Position numbers and translations under genes: made by a program. DNA of 64,000 nucleotides from Medicago truncatula (taxonomy: Eukaryota > Streptophyta > Magnoliopsida > Fabales > Fabaceae): the NCBI RefSeq assembly GCF_003473485.1, contig NC_053046.1:2552001-2616000 (forward strand), in the 5' to 3' direction. The notes below the pieces were generated by a model, which was given only the letters and a program-made list of their open reading frames with translations, ran no database searches and was not told where the DNA came from. Below, in pieces: positions 12,301 through 26,967 of the stretch (position 1 is its first letter; each line of letters starts with the position of its first letter).

Positions 12301-13240
12301 GTCAATGAAACCCTAAGAGTGTGTTTGGATGGGGGAATGTTTTGAGGGAATTCAACTACTTTGAGGTGAATTTAGGAGGGGAGGGTTTACTTTTCATTTT
12401 TAAATTACAGACACTATGATATGTTTTTTTAAACAATTAAAATAATACATGATAAACAATCATATAATACTTCAATCACACGTAATTTATTATAGAAAAA
12501 CATGTTATATAGTCCGAATCTTAAAAAAGAAAAGTAAACCCTCCCCTCCCTTCCCCTCCTAAACCCTCAATCCAAACACATCTAAAAACCTCGAAACTGT
12601 GACTACAACTGCAATTGCAGGCTGCAATTTAAATAAAACAAAAAACAAGTTTCTTAATTGTTTTTTCCTTCAGCAACTAAACAAATTCAACCAATTTCAC
12701 TAATCAGTCACAACAAATTAACACACAATTCCAAATAAAATTTACAAAAATCAATAATCAAATTTCACATAAAAAAGGTTGTATTCATACCAGCAGCAAT
12801 GAAGCGTTGACATTGTTGAATCAAATTAGTGAATCTGGAATCATCAGGTGCAAAAGAAGCCCCCTTTTCAAGTGCAACCTTAGCAGTATGATATTCTTCA
12901 AGATTAATACAAGCAGTCCTACAAATACAACACAATTCATAAACCAATTCAATCCCAAAAACAACCCTAAAAATATAAATATTTAAAAAATAAAAAAAAT
13001 TTACGCATACCCTTTGCGAAGATAAGCTTTAGACAAATTAGGGTTCAATTGAATAGCCTTATTAGCATCAGAAACAGCTTCAGTGAAAGCGTTGAGTTTG
13101 ATATGCGATTGTGCTCGATCGGCAAAGAGATTAGCGTTGGTGGGATCGATTTCGATGGCTTGAGAATAGAAATCAACGGCGAGTGTAAAATCGTCGTCGA
13201 AAAAAGCTTCTTTGGCTTTGTTTTCGAGTTCTTGCGCCAT
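9303..13240 (-). CDS. SGT1: SGT1 co-chaperone (TPR-CS-SGS)
   Basis: Seen: nine coding exons on the minus strand: 13240-13011, 12918-12791, 11817-11646, 11140-11044, 10908-10843, 10665-10530, 10212-10130, 9632-9528 and 9410-9303. They give a 374-residue protein, close to plant SGT1 length. Residues 1-120 form three TPR units (from MAQELENKAKEAFFDDDF). A variable Ser/Thr-rich linker follows. The CS domain (about 176-275) contains HEYYQKPEEVVVTIFAKGI and LAKAEAVNWTSLEY. The SGS domain (about 280-374) contains DWDKLEAEV, NKLFRDIYQNADEDMRRAMS and ends KKWEY. Known of the family: SGT1 binds HSP90 and RAR1 through CS, stabilises NLR immune receptors and interacts with SCF ubiquitin ligases. The start is the first ATG, behind a CTT-rich leader. 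Two MITEs sit in introns 2 and 6. Confidence 0.95.
10338..10487. mobile_element. 150-bp hAT-type MITE with 8-bp target duplication (SGT1 intron 6)
   Basis: Terminal inverted repeats CTATGAAGCAC / GTGCTTCATAG are flanked by a perfect 8-bp direct repeat ATTGATAC (10330-10337 and 10488-10495). An 8-bp duplication is the hAT signature. Internal GTGTCGGTGTCGGACACC is shared with the element at 39105-39267. Confidence 0.9.
12318..12582. mobile_element. MITE of the GTGTTTGGAT family (SGT1 intron 2)
   Basis: The left end AGTGTGTTTGGAT and right end ATCCAAACACATCT are inverted. GGAGGGGAGGGTTTACTTTT pairs with AAAAGTAAACCCTCCCCTCC. Its core (CATGATAAACAATCATATAA, then TTCAATCACAC) is also present in the copy at 18002-18237. 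Confidence 0.85.
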
Positions 13241-13415
13241 TCTTCTTCTTCTTCTTCTTCAAAACCCTTTCTTCGTGAGTTGAAAATTTTGAAGTATAGT
13301 ATTGGTTCTTTCACTGCTCTGAACTTTGTTTTTGTATTTATATATTCTCCAAAATAAAAATAAATCAAATCTCCACGCTTTCTAGATCCTTCTATGCTCT
13401 TTACTTTTAAAGTTA
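13241..13415 (-). promoter_or_regulatory. SGT1 5' leader and proximal promoter
   Basis: Directly upstream of the SGT1 start (minus strand) lies a GAAGAAGAAGAA-type pyrimidine/purine repeat at 13242-13259, typical of plant 5' leaders. A TATATA-like stretch near 13338-13344 is a possible TATA box. The stretch ends at a MITE, so the unique promoter is short. Confidence 0.45.
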
Positions 13416-13677
13416 CTCCCTCCCTCACACAATACCATAATAACATGACCCAATTGACCATATATATCAATGCATAATTTTGAGTTTAAATATCTTGAAT
13501 AATATATTAAAAAAAATTATGAATATTTGATATTTTGAAAATTTTCATCGAGGCGAATCTAACAACATCTTATATAATATTATTTATCTTTATATATTAG
13601 TAGAAAAATATGGTTAAAATAAGTTAGGTCAAAATTGCACATTTTTAAATGGGTCATCTATTTCAGGACTGAGGAAG
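13416..13677. mobile_element. Degenerate Stowaway-like MITE
   Basis: The left TACTCCCTCCCTC and right GACTGAGGAAGTA ends are inverted and TA-flanked. Further inside, CATGACCCA pairs with TGGGTCATC. It is more diverged than the copies at 3784 and 50007. Confidence 0.6.
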
Positions 13678-14210
13678 TAATTTTTATCCCTTTTTTTGGG
13701 GGTAGATTTTGCTTTTTATACCTGTCATTACTATATTTTTTCGTATGTTATATTTCTTTTATTTCACTTTATAATATCTTTTCTTCCTAACACTTTATTA
13801 TTAGCATAATCTTTTATCTTTTCTCCATAACATTCTACTATTAGCATGATTAAAATCATTAAAAAAAAAACATAGTCATTGTATGTACTACCGAAAAGAC
13901 GGGTACTCACGTGTCCGTCTTTCTACTCTTTTTACCGCGTTATCATTTGAAAATTATTAACGGTGTTTTTCTATGAAATTTTTATTGTAATTAAAACTGA
14001 AAATATAAATTTTCAAGTTATAACAAATCAAACTAATGATGATTATTTATTCAATAAGATCAACAATATAACGGAAAAAAATATAATCTAAATTCTTGTT
14101 TTTATGATCCAAAAGTCTTACACACATCCCTTAAAAAAAGAAGTCTTATACAAATGTTCTAAAAACAAAATTTACACATGCGTTCAATTATCTATTGTCA
14201 CGTTAAATAC
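13678..14210. other. Intergenic, nothing recognised
   Basis: AT-rich sequence with no coding or repeat structure that I can support. Confidence 0.4.
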
Positions 14211-14263
14211 TAAGAGCATCTCCAATGGGAGGTCCTTACTTAACAAGGGCCACTCTCTGTTAA

Positions 14264-14625
14264 GAGCATCCACATTGGTGAGGTCTTCACCATTTAAGAC
14301 TTGATACCTAATATGTACCCCAATGTGAAACTTTTTTTTAGCGTCTTCTAGGACACCGGGTCTCATTTAAGATCTCAATGTTAAAGTGAACCCCAAATTA
14401 CTTTTGTTTAAAATAATCATTGTGATTGTACTATTGTTTATCAATGACAATTTACCTTGATTTTTTAATGTTATTGGTGGAACCCATATAGACATTTTGT
14501 TAGAGGGTATCCATTGTAGTGGTTGAGTATCTATTAGGTGCTATTATTAAAAAATTATAAAGAATGATGTGTCTATGTGAGACCTGTTTAAGACCTCCAA
14601 ATTGAGGATATCATTGTGGATGCTT
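14264..14625. mobile_element. PIF/Harbinger-like MITE, TAA target site, nested
   Basis: The ends GAGCATCCACATTGG and CATTGTGGATGCTT are inverted and flanked by TAA on both sides (14261-14263, 14626-14628), as in PIF/Harbinger insertions. It sits inside a second, older element whose arms read CTCCAATGGGAGGTCCTTA (14219-14238) and TAAGGACCCCCCATCGGAG (14626-14644), again inverted. Confidence 0.75.
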
Positions 14626-14644
14626 TAAGGACCCCCCATCGGAG

Positions 14645-15547
14645 GAAGAAAAAATGAGTCCCCGTTAAGGAACGGGTAACTATATAAGGATTCTCTCTCC
14701 TAGGCAACTAACGAGTCCCACGTTTAGAAGAAGTAGTAAAATATGTATTATGTGGTCCCGCTTATAAAAGAAGTAATATTTTAATAATTAGTAGTTGTTT
14801 TGATTTCAAAAAATAAAATAAAATAAATAGTTGTTTTAAATATTATTTTATCTATTTGTCATCATTTTAAATAAAATGTAATTCATATAAATTTTATTAT
14901 TATTTTTTAACGAAAAATAATTAGAGAAAGCATTAAAAAGGATTTAGATGTCAATGAGTTGGATCCAAATTTGGTGTATGATAGAACACTTAGTGGGATA
15001 AGACTTGGTTGTTGTTATTTTTAACGAAGGAATGTAAAATTTGTAATGTTAATTTTTCCATTTTCAAATTATTAGCAAATGTGGCAGAACTTTAAGTTCA
15101 TGCGAATAAATAAATATTTTATAATTTAATTTTTTTTAAGGATTATAATTAAATATTACGAGGTAATTTATAATTTAATAACCAAATTATTTTTGGTTAA
15201 TGATGTAAAGTTAGTGAAATATATTTAAGTACTTTTCACTGAAATCCTTATTAGTGTACTCCTATTGAAATCATTGAATCCTTAATAAGTATTTTTATTA
15301 AAATATTAGAAATAAGTGATGTGTAACGTAAAGTCCATTTAAAAAATCCTTATTAAAGAACTATCATCGTAGATATACAAGACACCATTCAATGATGTAA
15401 CAAAAGTACAAAACGTTATTAAATACGTGCGAAAAAAATTGTACACAAACGATATACTATAACCTTTCTTTTTGTCAAATATGATATAACCTTCTTTTTG
15501 TCTTCTCCTCCATATTTAATTTTTATCAAGCTAGACATATTTTTTAT
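14645..15547. other. Intergenic, nothing recognised
   Basis: AT-rich DNA without a supported gene or repeat. Confidence 0.4.
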
Positions 15548-16304
15548 AGTAAATTACACTCCCATCCTCTCTTATTTTATGTTAAAATATACATTTACCT
15601 TCCTTAAAAAGTAAATCTTATATTCTCCTCTCTTATTAGATGCTTGAATTACAACCTCATCTCTTAATATTTAAATATGCCCTACACTTTAGATCAAAAA
15701 AAAAAATGCACTACACTTTAATCTATTTTAACATAATAAATAAATATTTTTATAATATATACTAATTTTGAATCATCATTTAAAATAAATAAATTTGTTT
15801 CTTTATGATTTAAACGTCAATGATAATTAAATTTAAGTAGTCTGTTTTTAATTTTATAATTTGAAGTATAAAATTCTCTATTAAATAACCATAATTAATC
15901 GACTTTAGTAATTTTTCAATTTTTTTATTTTATTTTGGGTTGTTTAATATTTTATAATAGAGTTTAAAACCACATGTTAATGAAATTGTGAATAAAAAAT
16001 AGCAAAATATATATATGTATTCAAATTTTGATTATATTAAAATGGACCCGCAATAATATTTTTCTTCGAAGTGTGTTGGCTTTTTTTGTTTGCTAGATTT
16101 ATTAGAAATAAAAAAAAATTACTGAGGGAGTAAAGCGTAGATTTTAACATAAGTGGGGAGGATAATGTAATTCAAGCTTCTCTCAATGAATGAGAATGAA
16201 AATTTTCATATATGTTTTGAATAAGAGGGGAGGAAAGTATATATTACATAAGAGGAGAGAGAATGTAATTCAATAAACTTTAAGGAAAGGGGGTATAATT
16301 TACT
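15548..16304. mobile_element. 757-bp TIR element, AGTAAATTACAC family
   Basis: The left end AGTAAATTACACTCCC and right end GGGGGTATAATTTACT are inverted. Subterminal TATATTCTCCTCTCTTATTA pairs with ATAAGAGGAGAGA at 16242. No ORF. It shares its ends with the larger element at 19635-21396. Confidence 0.7.
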
Positions 16305-17421
16305 CTATTTTCTATTAGCTAGATTTGGTATAACTAGATTTTATTATGAATTATTATTAATTTACAAAGTGGTTTTAGACTATATTATTTTAAAAACCAA
16401 TTCAAATTATTATTTTTAATTGTGTCTCATATCATATGAGTGGAGTCGTATAGACTAATTCTTTGAGTAGACAAGAACGGTAGTTTCAAGTCGGGTAAGA
16501 TTGTAATGCGTGGCAAAAATATGCTTAAAGAGATATAAGAATGTTGCATTCTTATAGGTGGATTCAACACTTTATGATCTTTGATTAAGATGAAAGAGTT
16601 ATTTTACTATATCTCATTCAAATGTTTGAGTAATCATTCAAATTAATTTGATATCACCTGTATATTTTACATGGAATCTCAGGTTTAAACTCATATCACT
16701 ATATTTTATTTTCAGGCGTGTATTTATTTAATTGTCTCTTAACTAGACCTGCAGGATAAAAAATACAAGTCAAATTCCTTTTAGTCTCTAATGAGTTTTT
16801 TTTTTTTAGTGTTAGCCCTTTGGTTTATATGGGAGAAAGGGACCTTAAAAATACAAAGTTATTATGAGGCAAGTTTAGTCTCACCAAGAATTATTTTTCA
16901 CAAAAGTCGAATTTGAATTCTCTTAAATGATTTGTCTTTTGATGAAGTTCATTAACCAAATGAATTGAATTGTTTTTTTTTCTTGACAAAAATAGATGAT
17001 ATTCATTCATTCATTCAAATTGATAGAGTACATCGATACAATACAAATCCAAATTTCTTAAAAACAAAAAGGATGAATATGTGAACAAACTCACAACATC
17101 CATGTTAATAGCGTAAAACGGCAAAATACATATGCCTACAAATATGACTAATATGACTATATTCAAGTCTCCGGAATACTCATGTCTCCGGATCTGCAAC
17201 GTTGATGACGTCAAAGTCATTGTCATTGATCGGATCTGCACTTTCTCAAAGCTAATATTTCAACCTGAATCAAATAAACACCACACTAAGACGGAAAATA
17301 AAAAATACACCGCACAAATACTGGAAATCAAAACAAACAGAGTCGTTCAGAGACGACGAAATCATAAAAACAAACGAAAGAAAACAAAAAAAATGTGAAA
17401 TCACTTACTCTAATAAGAATT
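16305..17421. other. Intergenic, nothing recognised
   Basis: AT-rich. The short plus and minus reading frames at 17011-17398 overlap each other and resemble nothing I know. Confidence 0.4.
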
Positions 17422-17711
17422 GAGAGATTAGTCACTTTAGCCTCTGAGTAGGAAATGAGTCGTAACTTTAGTCCCTGAATACAAATATATTGCAAAATAG
17501 TCTCTGAATGTAGACTCTGTTAGTCAATTTAGTCGTTGAATGCAGACTTCGTTAGTCAAATTAGTCCCTGAACGTAGACTTCGTTAGTCACTTTAATCCC
17601 TGAAATTGACCAACGCAGTCTACATTCAGGGACTGTTTTGCAATTTTTCTGCATTTAGAGACTAAAGTAACTAATTATTTCCCATTCAGGGACTAACGTG
17701 ACTAATTCCCC
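17422..17711. mobile_element. 290-bp inverted-repeat MITE with about 10-bp target duplication and internal tandem repeat
   Basis: It is flanked by perfect AATAAGAATT copies (17412-17421, 17712-17721). The arms GATTAGTCACTTTAG and CTAACGTGACTAATT are inverted. A unit of about 40 bp (GTAGACTTCGTTAGTCA...TTAGTCCCTGAA) is repeated three times at 17508-17600. A 9-10 bp duplication suggests a Mutator-type origin. Confidence 0.8.
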
Positions 17712-18001
17712 AATAAGAATTTAAAAAATAATTCATTCAGTCCACATTAAAGTTTCTTAAAGACTACTAAATTAAATTTATTTTTTAGGGACTAAGGAAT
17801 ATTTCATACCTCTGTCAAAAGAAAAGAATATTTCATGCTAATAATAGTTGGTCAAGAGAAAAGAATATTTCATACCAAGTTGGTCTAACTGAAAGTCGAC
17901 ACAAATCTCTTGTATAAGGAGTAATGAGTGTCTTTTTGTTTTTGTTTTTCTTTGAGGGGAGGATCTCTTTTATTTGAAAGGGAGAATAGGGAAATAGTGT
18001 A

Positions 18002-18237
18002 TGAATTCTTGTTTGGATCGAGGATTTAGGAGGGAAGAGAGATAATGATTTACTTTTTTTTTTTTTGAATAATGGATAATTTAAAATATATATTTTGAAA
18101 TTGAAATAATAACATGATAAATGATCATATAAAACTCTAGTCACACTCAACTTATTTTAAAAAATATTTTATATCATCCATAATTTAAAAATGAAAAGTA
18201 AACTCTCTCTTCTCAAATGCTCAATTTAAACACACCC
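18002..18237. mobile_element. Second copy of the 12318 MITE family
   Basis: Shares CATGATAAATGATCATATAA, the following CTAGTCACAC and AAATGAAAAGTAAAC with the SGT1 intron 2 element. The ends TTGTTTGGATC and TTTAAACACACC are inverted but decayed. Confidence 0.7.
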
Positions 18238-19634
18238 TAAAGCTTTTATATTGACATAATGAATTTTATTTTTTGTCGACAAAAGACACAGTGAATTCGT
18301 TAAAGCAATGCATTATGATACAAATAGAAGAAAGTTCAACTTTAAAAATAGAGTCAGCAAATTCATTAGAGAAAATAGACATTTGTCACAAGATTCCAAT
18401 AATTTGAAAAATTATTAACATAAAATATTTCAACGACTTCCCGAAAATTTATACTATTGAATATATAAGAAAAACTTGTAGAGAGAAGTGAGAATAAAAT
18501 TATGTCGACTCTTTTTTTAGAGGAAAAGAGGGCTAAAACACAAAAACTGTGTCAACTTTAATAAAGTTGCATAATATGTCCCTCAAAATGCTCACATGTC
18601 TCACTCAAAAAAAGTTTCTCTTGGATTAGGACTCCCAGTCACTCTAGTTCGGAAGTTAAAACCGGGGATTTTCCTCAATTTCATTTAACCTTGGATTGGT
18701 AGTAAAGGCTTAAGGTCGAATCCAAAGTACCTCTCTTATAATTCATCAACCACACTGTATTTTTAAAAAACAATTAAAAACACTCATAATTAACAATAAT
18801 ATACAACAATCATAATTCAACAACAATACACCAAAATTCATAGGTAAAAAAATAATTAGAGATAGAACGATAGAACAAATGTCACACAAACAAAATCATG
18901 CTTTGGTGGAGGATGAAATCTAAAAAGAAGTTAATGTTATAGGAAATTACACACATAACCTCCTTTGAGGGACTCTTTAAATTAATAACATCAAGACCCT
19001 TCTATAATTTTAAAATCAGAAATGTTACTTTTACAACAAGTTTGTTGTTCAACAACGTACACATATACAATATTTAGTCCAAAAACAAAGTACACATATG
19101 ATATGTATATGCAACGGCAAAGTGGAAAACATGGTAAAATGGAAAACACTATTGAACCTTTTTTTTTTTAAAAAAAAGTTGAACTTGTAAATAAAATGAC
19201 TGGATTACAATAAAATGATTGTGGACTTTATGCACCACCTATCCATCAAAAAGTTATGTTGGATAATTGAATTGACTATAAAAATCAATTGTCTATGCGC
19301 AAGTGTATTTGGAACGGACTTGAATTCATACAATCATGATATTTTATACTGCATCAACCTCGCTTGCTAAAACATTCTTATTAAGTGTAGTTCGTAGGGT
19401 AGTTAATTGAATTGAAAGAAATTCAATATGTAATGGTGTATTAATAAAAAAATGTTATATCAATATTTTAAAATGACAATTATTTTAAGATATTGAAAAA
19501 ATGTTAAAGTAACAGTTAAAATGAGATGGTGGTTTTTAGATTGAAATTTGATGGTCCGGATCTAAAGTTTAATAAATAAATAAATAAAATGTAAACCATT
19601 GATTGAAATTGTATTATTGATGTATCTTTCTTTG
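18238..19634. other. Intergenic, nothing recognised
   Basis: AT-rich, no supported gene. Confidence 0.4.
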
Positions 19635-20431
19635 AGTAAATTACACCCCTCCCCTGAGAGATTATGATATTACACTCCCCTCTCCTTTTAAGATTAAATA
19701 TACAATTTAGTCCATTTAACTTGACACCGTTAAAGAAGTTTTTTTGTAAATATCATTTAATAAGTTTAAATTACAATAATATCCTTTCTATAAGTCTAAT
19801 ATTTTACGCTTCATTTCATTACCTTTCATTACCTTCTTCTACCTATGGCAAGTCCTAATCCTTATTTTCTTACTCTGTGGCAGCTGGTGCATAAAGGTTG
19901 AAACTTCTGCACATGTGTTATTTTTTTTATGCCCATTTTCTTCCTTCTTTGACTTTGTCTTTTCCTCTTTGACTCTGTGGCAGCTACTAATTCTTAAGAT
20001 CAAATTTTATGAATCTATAAATCTTGTTTTTGGTAGCATGATAAAGATCGATGCATCATGCATTTCATTCATGATATTATATGTCCTTGTATTTACTTAC
20101 ACACATATGTTAAAAAATAGATTAATATTTAAAGCATCAGATTATTAGGTTAAGTAAAATGAATAAAGTTCTAAATAAGTTGTTATAGTCAACTACAAAA
20201 TAGTGATGAACAAAATAGAAACAGTGATAAATTTCCTCCTTAAGGCTTCTCTCAATTGAATACGAGACTTCCTCCTCCACTTTTATTTCCTGCACAAATG
20301 TAAAAGAAATAAATTTAATCAGATTTAATTTTGTTTACATACATTTGAAATTACATAAATGATTTATTTGTACAACGTTTCTTATGTATGATACATAATA
20401 TGATTTATAGTTGCAGTAAATACATGAAAAC

Positions 20432-20698
20432 ATGATTAACAATGTGTTGGAGGGTCCAAACCCAATGCCTACTAGTTTTGATGAAGCAAACCTTGGTCAT
20501 GACAATGATACAAGTGAACCAAGCATTGAACATTTACATACCGACACAGATGAAGAATACATTGTTCACAGCAATGAAGAAATTGAAGAAAGTGAGGAAA
20601 TGGATGAGCATAATTACTCTTTTGATGAAGAAAGTGATGCAGAAATTGACATGGATGAGCATAATTACTTGATCATATGTGTGACAATTATAAGGTAG
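20432..20698 (+). CDS. Acidic 88-residue ORF inside TIR element, unrecognised
   Basis: The product is strongly acidic (runs of Asp, Glu and Ser) with a repeated MDEHNY segment. A splice-donor-like AG|GTAGGT overlaps the stop, so it could be an exon of something longer. Acidic N-terminal regions occur in plant transposases, but I cannot assign it to a family. Confidence 0.25.
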   Translation: MINNVLEGPNPMPTSFDEANLGHDNDTSEPSIEHLHTDTDEEYIVHSNEEIEESEEMDEHNYSFDEESDAEIDMDEHNYLIICVTIIR

Positions 20699-21029
20699 GT
20701 GCTACAACTTGTAAGAATTGAAGAAAGTGAGAATACAATAACGGTGAGTAAGACATAAAAATACTATGAATCACCTTAAGCAATATTCACTCCTTAAAAT
20801 GCATCAATTTGAATCACTATTTTTTTTCTTAGTGTGAAAAGCATATAAAATTGTAAGCAAAACAATCAATCTAGTAATTCAACAATTAGAAATTCAGAAT
20901 ACAAGCCACCAAAAGCAATTATAACAAGCAAATAAGAAAAAGATACTGACATATCAATCAGAACCATGGTGAAACGAAAACGCAGAGAAAGACGGTAGAT
21001 TGGAATTGTCTTCAACTTTACGAGGAGGA

Positions 21030-21167
21030 AAATCATGGTGACGAAGAAAGCGAGGAAGAATGAGCTTGGTAGTATTGGGGACGATGAGCAACATAGCGAA
21101 ATGCAAATGCTGGTTGGGAAAGGAGGAGGAGGAATATAGAAAGGGAAAGGAAGAAAATCAGGGACAT
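21030..21167 (-). CDS. Short signal-peptide-like ORF, possible captured exon
   Basis: From an ATG at 21167 on the minus strand the frame reads MSLIFFLSLSIFLLLLSQPA followed by FAFRYVAH, a good secretory signal with an A-F-A cleavage site. It stops after about 44 residues. A second open minus frame over the same DNA reads through LLIVPNTTKLILPRFLRHH. The GC content is higher than the surrounding element. It could be a gene fragment captured by the TIR element. I recognise no parent gene. Confidence 0.25.
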
Positions 21168-21396
21168 AAGAAGTCTTGTAATAATGAAGGAAAGAGAAAA
21201 AGAGATGACCGAAAGTTATAGATAAAGGTTATTTTAGTAATACTAAAATTATTTAACAGTGCTTAACGGCTGTTTAACGAAAATATAAAAAAATGTATCA
21301 AAAATCATCTGTTGAGAGAGGATAATGTGTGTTTTAAAATAGGAGGGGAGGGGAGTGTAAAAGTAGCATCTCTGAGGGGAGGGGGATGAATTTACT

Positions 21397-23690
21397 TTTT
21401 TTTTGGTGAATTTATTGAGGTATTTTTGAGATAACAATTTAATTGCATGAATCCATTTTTTTTTTTTTATAAATAGATTAAAAGACAATAACTATTAAAA
21501 TTCTCACACGAGTGTTTTGTCTTTTTTAACTTGAGTAAGACAGACAAATCTATCCATATTTATCGCCGAAAAACGTGGTGTTTAAAACAAGTTCAATTCA
21601 TTTGTAAAAAACAAAAAACCACGTACGAGTATTTATATGATCCATGCATGTGATTTTATGGTGGATTGGAATAGTAATCACCAAACAAGTTCATTTCATT
21701 TGTAAAAAAAACGAACAAGTTCAATTCAATTTAATTAAGGTCCGAGGTTTGTCTCAACAATGATTTACGGTGCTTGCTGCAGGTATTTTCATATGGTACG
21801 TAGACACAAATACCCTGAATTTTTTTAGGACAAATACCCTGATCTCGATGTACATATTTTTAATACACTTAAGTCAAAATCATATTAAAAAACATGGAAA
21901 TATGAATATATTTAATAACAATGGGGATATTTCACATTTCTAATTGTTTTCTTATTTGCACATTAATTTTATCATACTATTTAGAGACTTTATATCTTTT
22001 TGAAGAGGCCAAATTTTAGAGACTTTATATCTATCAGATTGCATATGATGATGCCCTGATATATCGAAGTTAGAGATTTGATAGTTCAACTACTTTGAAT
22101 TAATGGATAAAGAGTTGAAAATATTAGATTGAATCCAGCCAAAGAAGAAGAAAATAATCTAACTAATAACTAATAACATTTGTTATAATGTCTTAAAAAA
22201 AATAACATTTGTTATAAAAAAAAAAAAGGAGAGAGAGAATGAGAGGGAGAGGGAGAGGGAGCAGTTATGAAATGTTATATAAGAACACTATAAACTGTAC
22301 ATTCATCCAATGCAGCAATTGAAACATTTTTTAGAAACTAATTTTGAATCTATGTAGATAAAGTCTCAAAATTACACAATCAATCAATCCCAGATTAATA
22401 TTTAATGAAGCTTAAGATGGTAATTTAGTAATATAATGATAATGGTGAATTGAAAGTGTAAAACAATGCATATGAATTATATATGCATGTTTGACTTACT
22501 ACAATTCTCTCCTCTCAGTCTTACAATGGAAGATGTTCGATGTAAATTTTGACGGTTCAATTGGTTTTTATAATTTTATGGAATCTAGGTAAGACAAACT
22601 AATGGCTGAGATCTCACTAGACCCTTCAATTACTAGAGAGGATTTATGTTAGTGTTTTGCGCATATACAATGAATAATTTTGATTAACTTACCCAACACT
22701 CAATGAAAAATTAATCACATACATAAATTTATGTGATATCCACAAACTAAATTTTACACCAGTTACAAATTAACTTACGTGGTTAATTTTTGTGTTTGAT
22801 AACCAATAATTCTTCGCAAGTAACAAAAAAAAAGGTGGCTAATTTCTCTAGTGTGGAGATGTGCCATGGATGGTACCCTCCAAAATTCATTCTTTTTAGG
22901 AGATATATATGATATCAAGAGTGTTTTATCTTTATATATTACAATTTTCTCCAAATGTTATCAATTGTATATACCATTTAGGTTTTGTTTACAAGTTTAA
23001 AAAAAAGTTAAAAAAAAGAATGAGTAAATGAAGAAATAGATGACATTGAGAAGGGAAAGCTTTGGAGGTTCACTTTTCTTCGTAATACAAAATCATTCTC
23101 ATTTGGAGGAACTAGAAAATAGTATTGAATGAAGATTTTTGGGGTTCACATGAATTCTTCAAATTTAATCTATGTAGTTATACTATTATTAAAATTTAAA
23201 ATATATTAAAGAATAATAAATTAATACTTTTTTTTTTCTTTCTAAAAAATCACTCTTTCAAAAAATGTGAAAGAATTTACCATTTTTCTCTATATTTCGA
23301 ATCCTCCAAAATCTCTCATTTCATTCCCCTCCAAACTCCCAAACAAAATCTTAATAACACAATGGTTGCGAGTATATGGTCAATCTCCATAGCTGTCATT
23401 TTTTTTTTCTTCCAATTAATATTATAGTTTATTATTAAAATGCGATAAGAAGATGACGTATGGGGCAAAAGGAAGCGATATTACCACTACAAATTTGTTC
23501 TTTCAATTAAATATTAACACTTATTATTAATATGGCATCAGCTAACATATTATAGTAGTCGGCAAGCATCTCTAACACGTAAACTATATGAAGTTAAAGG
23601 GAGTATTAATAATGTTAAAATAATAGAATTAAAATATAATAAAAAATATAAAAATTTAAAATATTCTTCATGATTAATGGATATGTCATC
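21397..23690. other. Intergenic, AT-rich
   Basis: No gene recognised. A purine microsatellite (GAGAGG units) lies at 22230-22261. The remainder has no supported structure. Confidence 0.4.

Positions 23691-26967
<3,277 letters not shown>

Larger units (their letters stand above)
19635..21396. mobile_element. 1.76-kb TIR element with possible captured coding sequence
   Basis: The left arm AGTAAATTACACCCCTCCCC, then GAGAGATTATGATATTACAC, pairs with the right arm GTGTAAAAGTAGCATCTCTG, then AGGGGAGGGGGATGAATTTACT. TIRs run about 70 bp and decay inwards. The internal region differs from ordinary MITEs: it holds an acidic ORF (20432-20698, plus) and a more GC-rich stretch at 20990-21170 with a minus-strand signal-peptide-like ORF. 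No transposase was recognised, so it is probably non-autonomous. A target duplication was not resolved. Confidence 0.65.

Noticed and set aside
13045..13470. ORFs on both strands over SGT1 exon 1
   Set aside because: They are antisense or frame-shifted shadows of the TPR coding exon and its leader.
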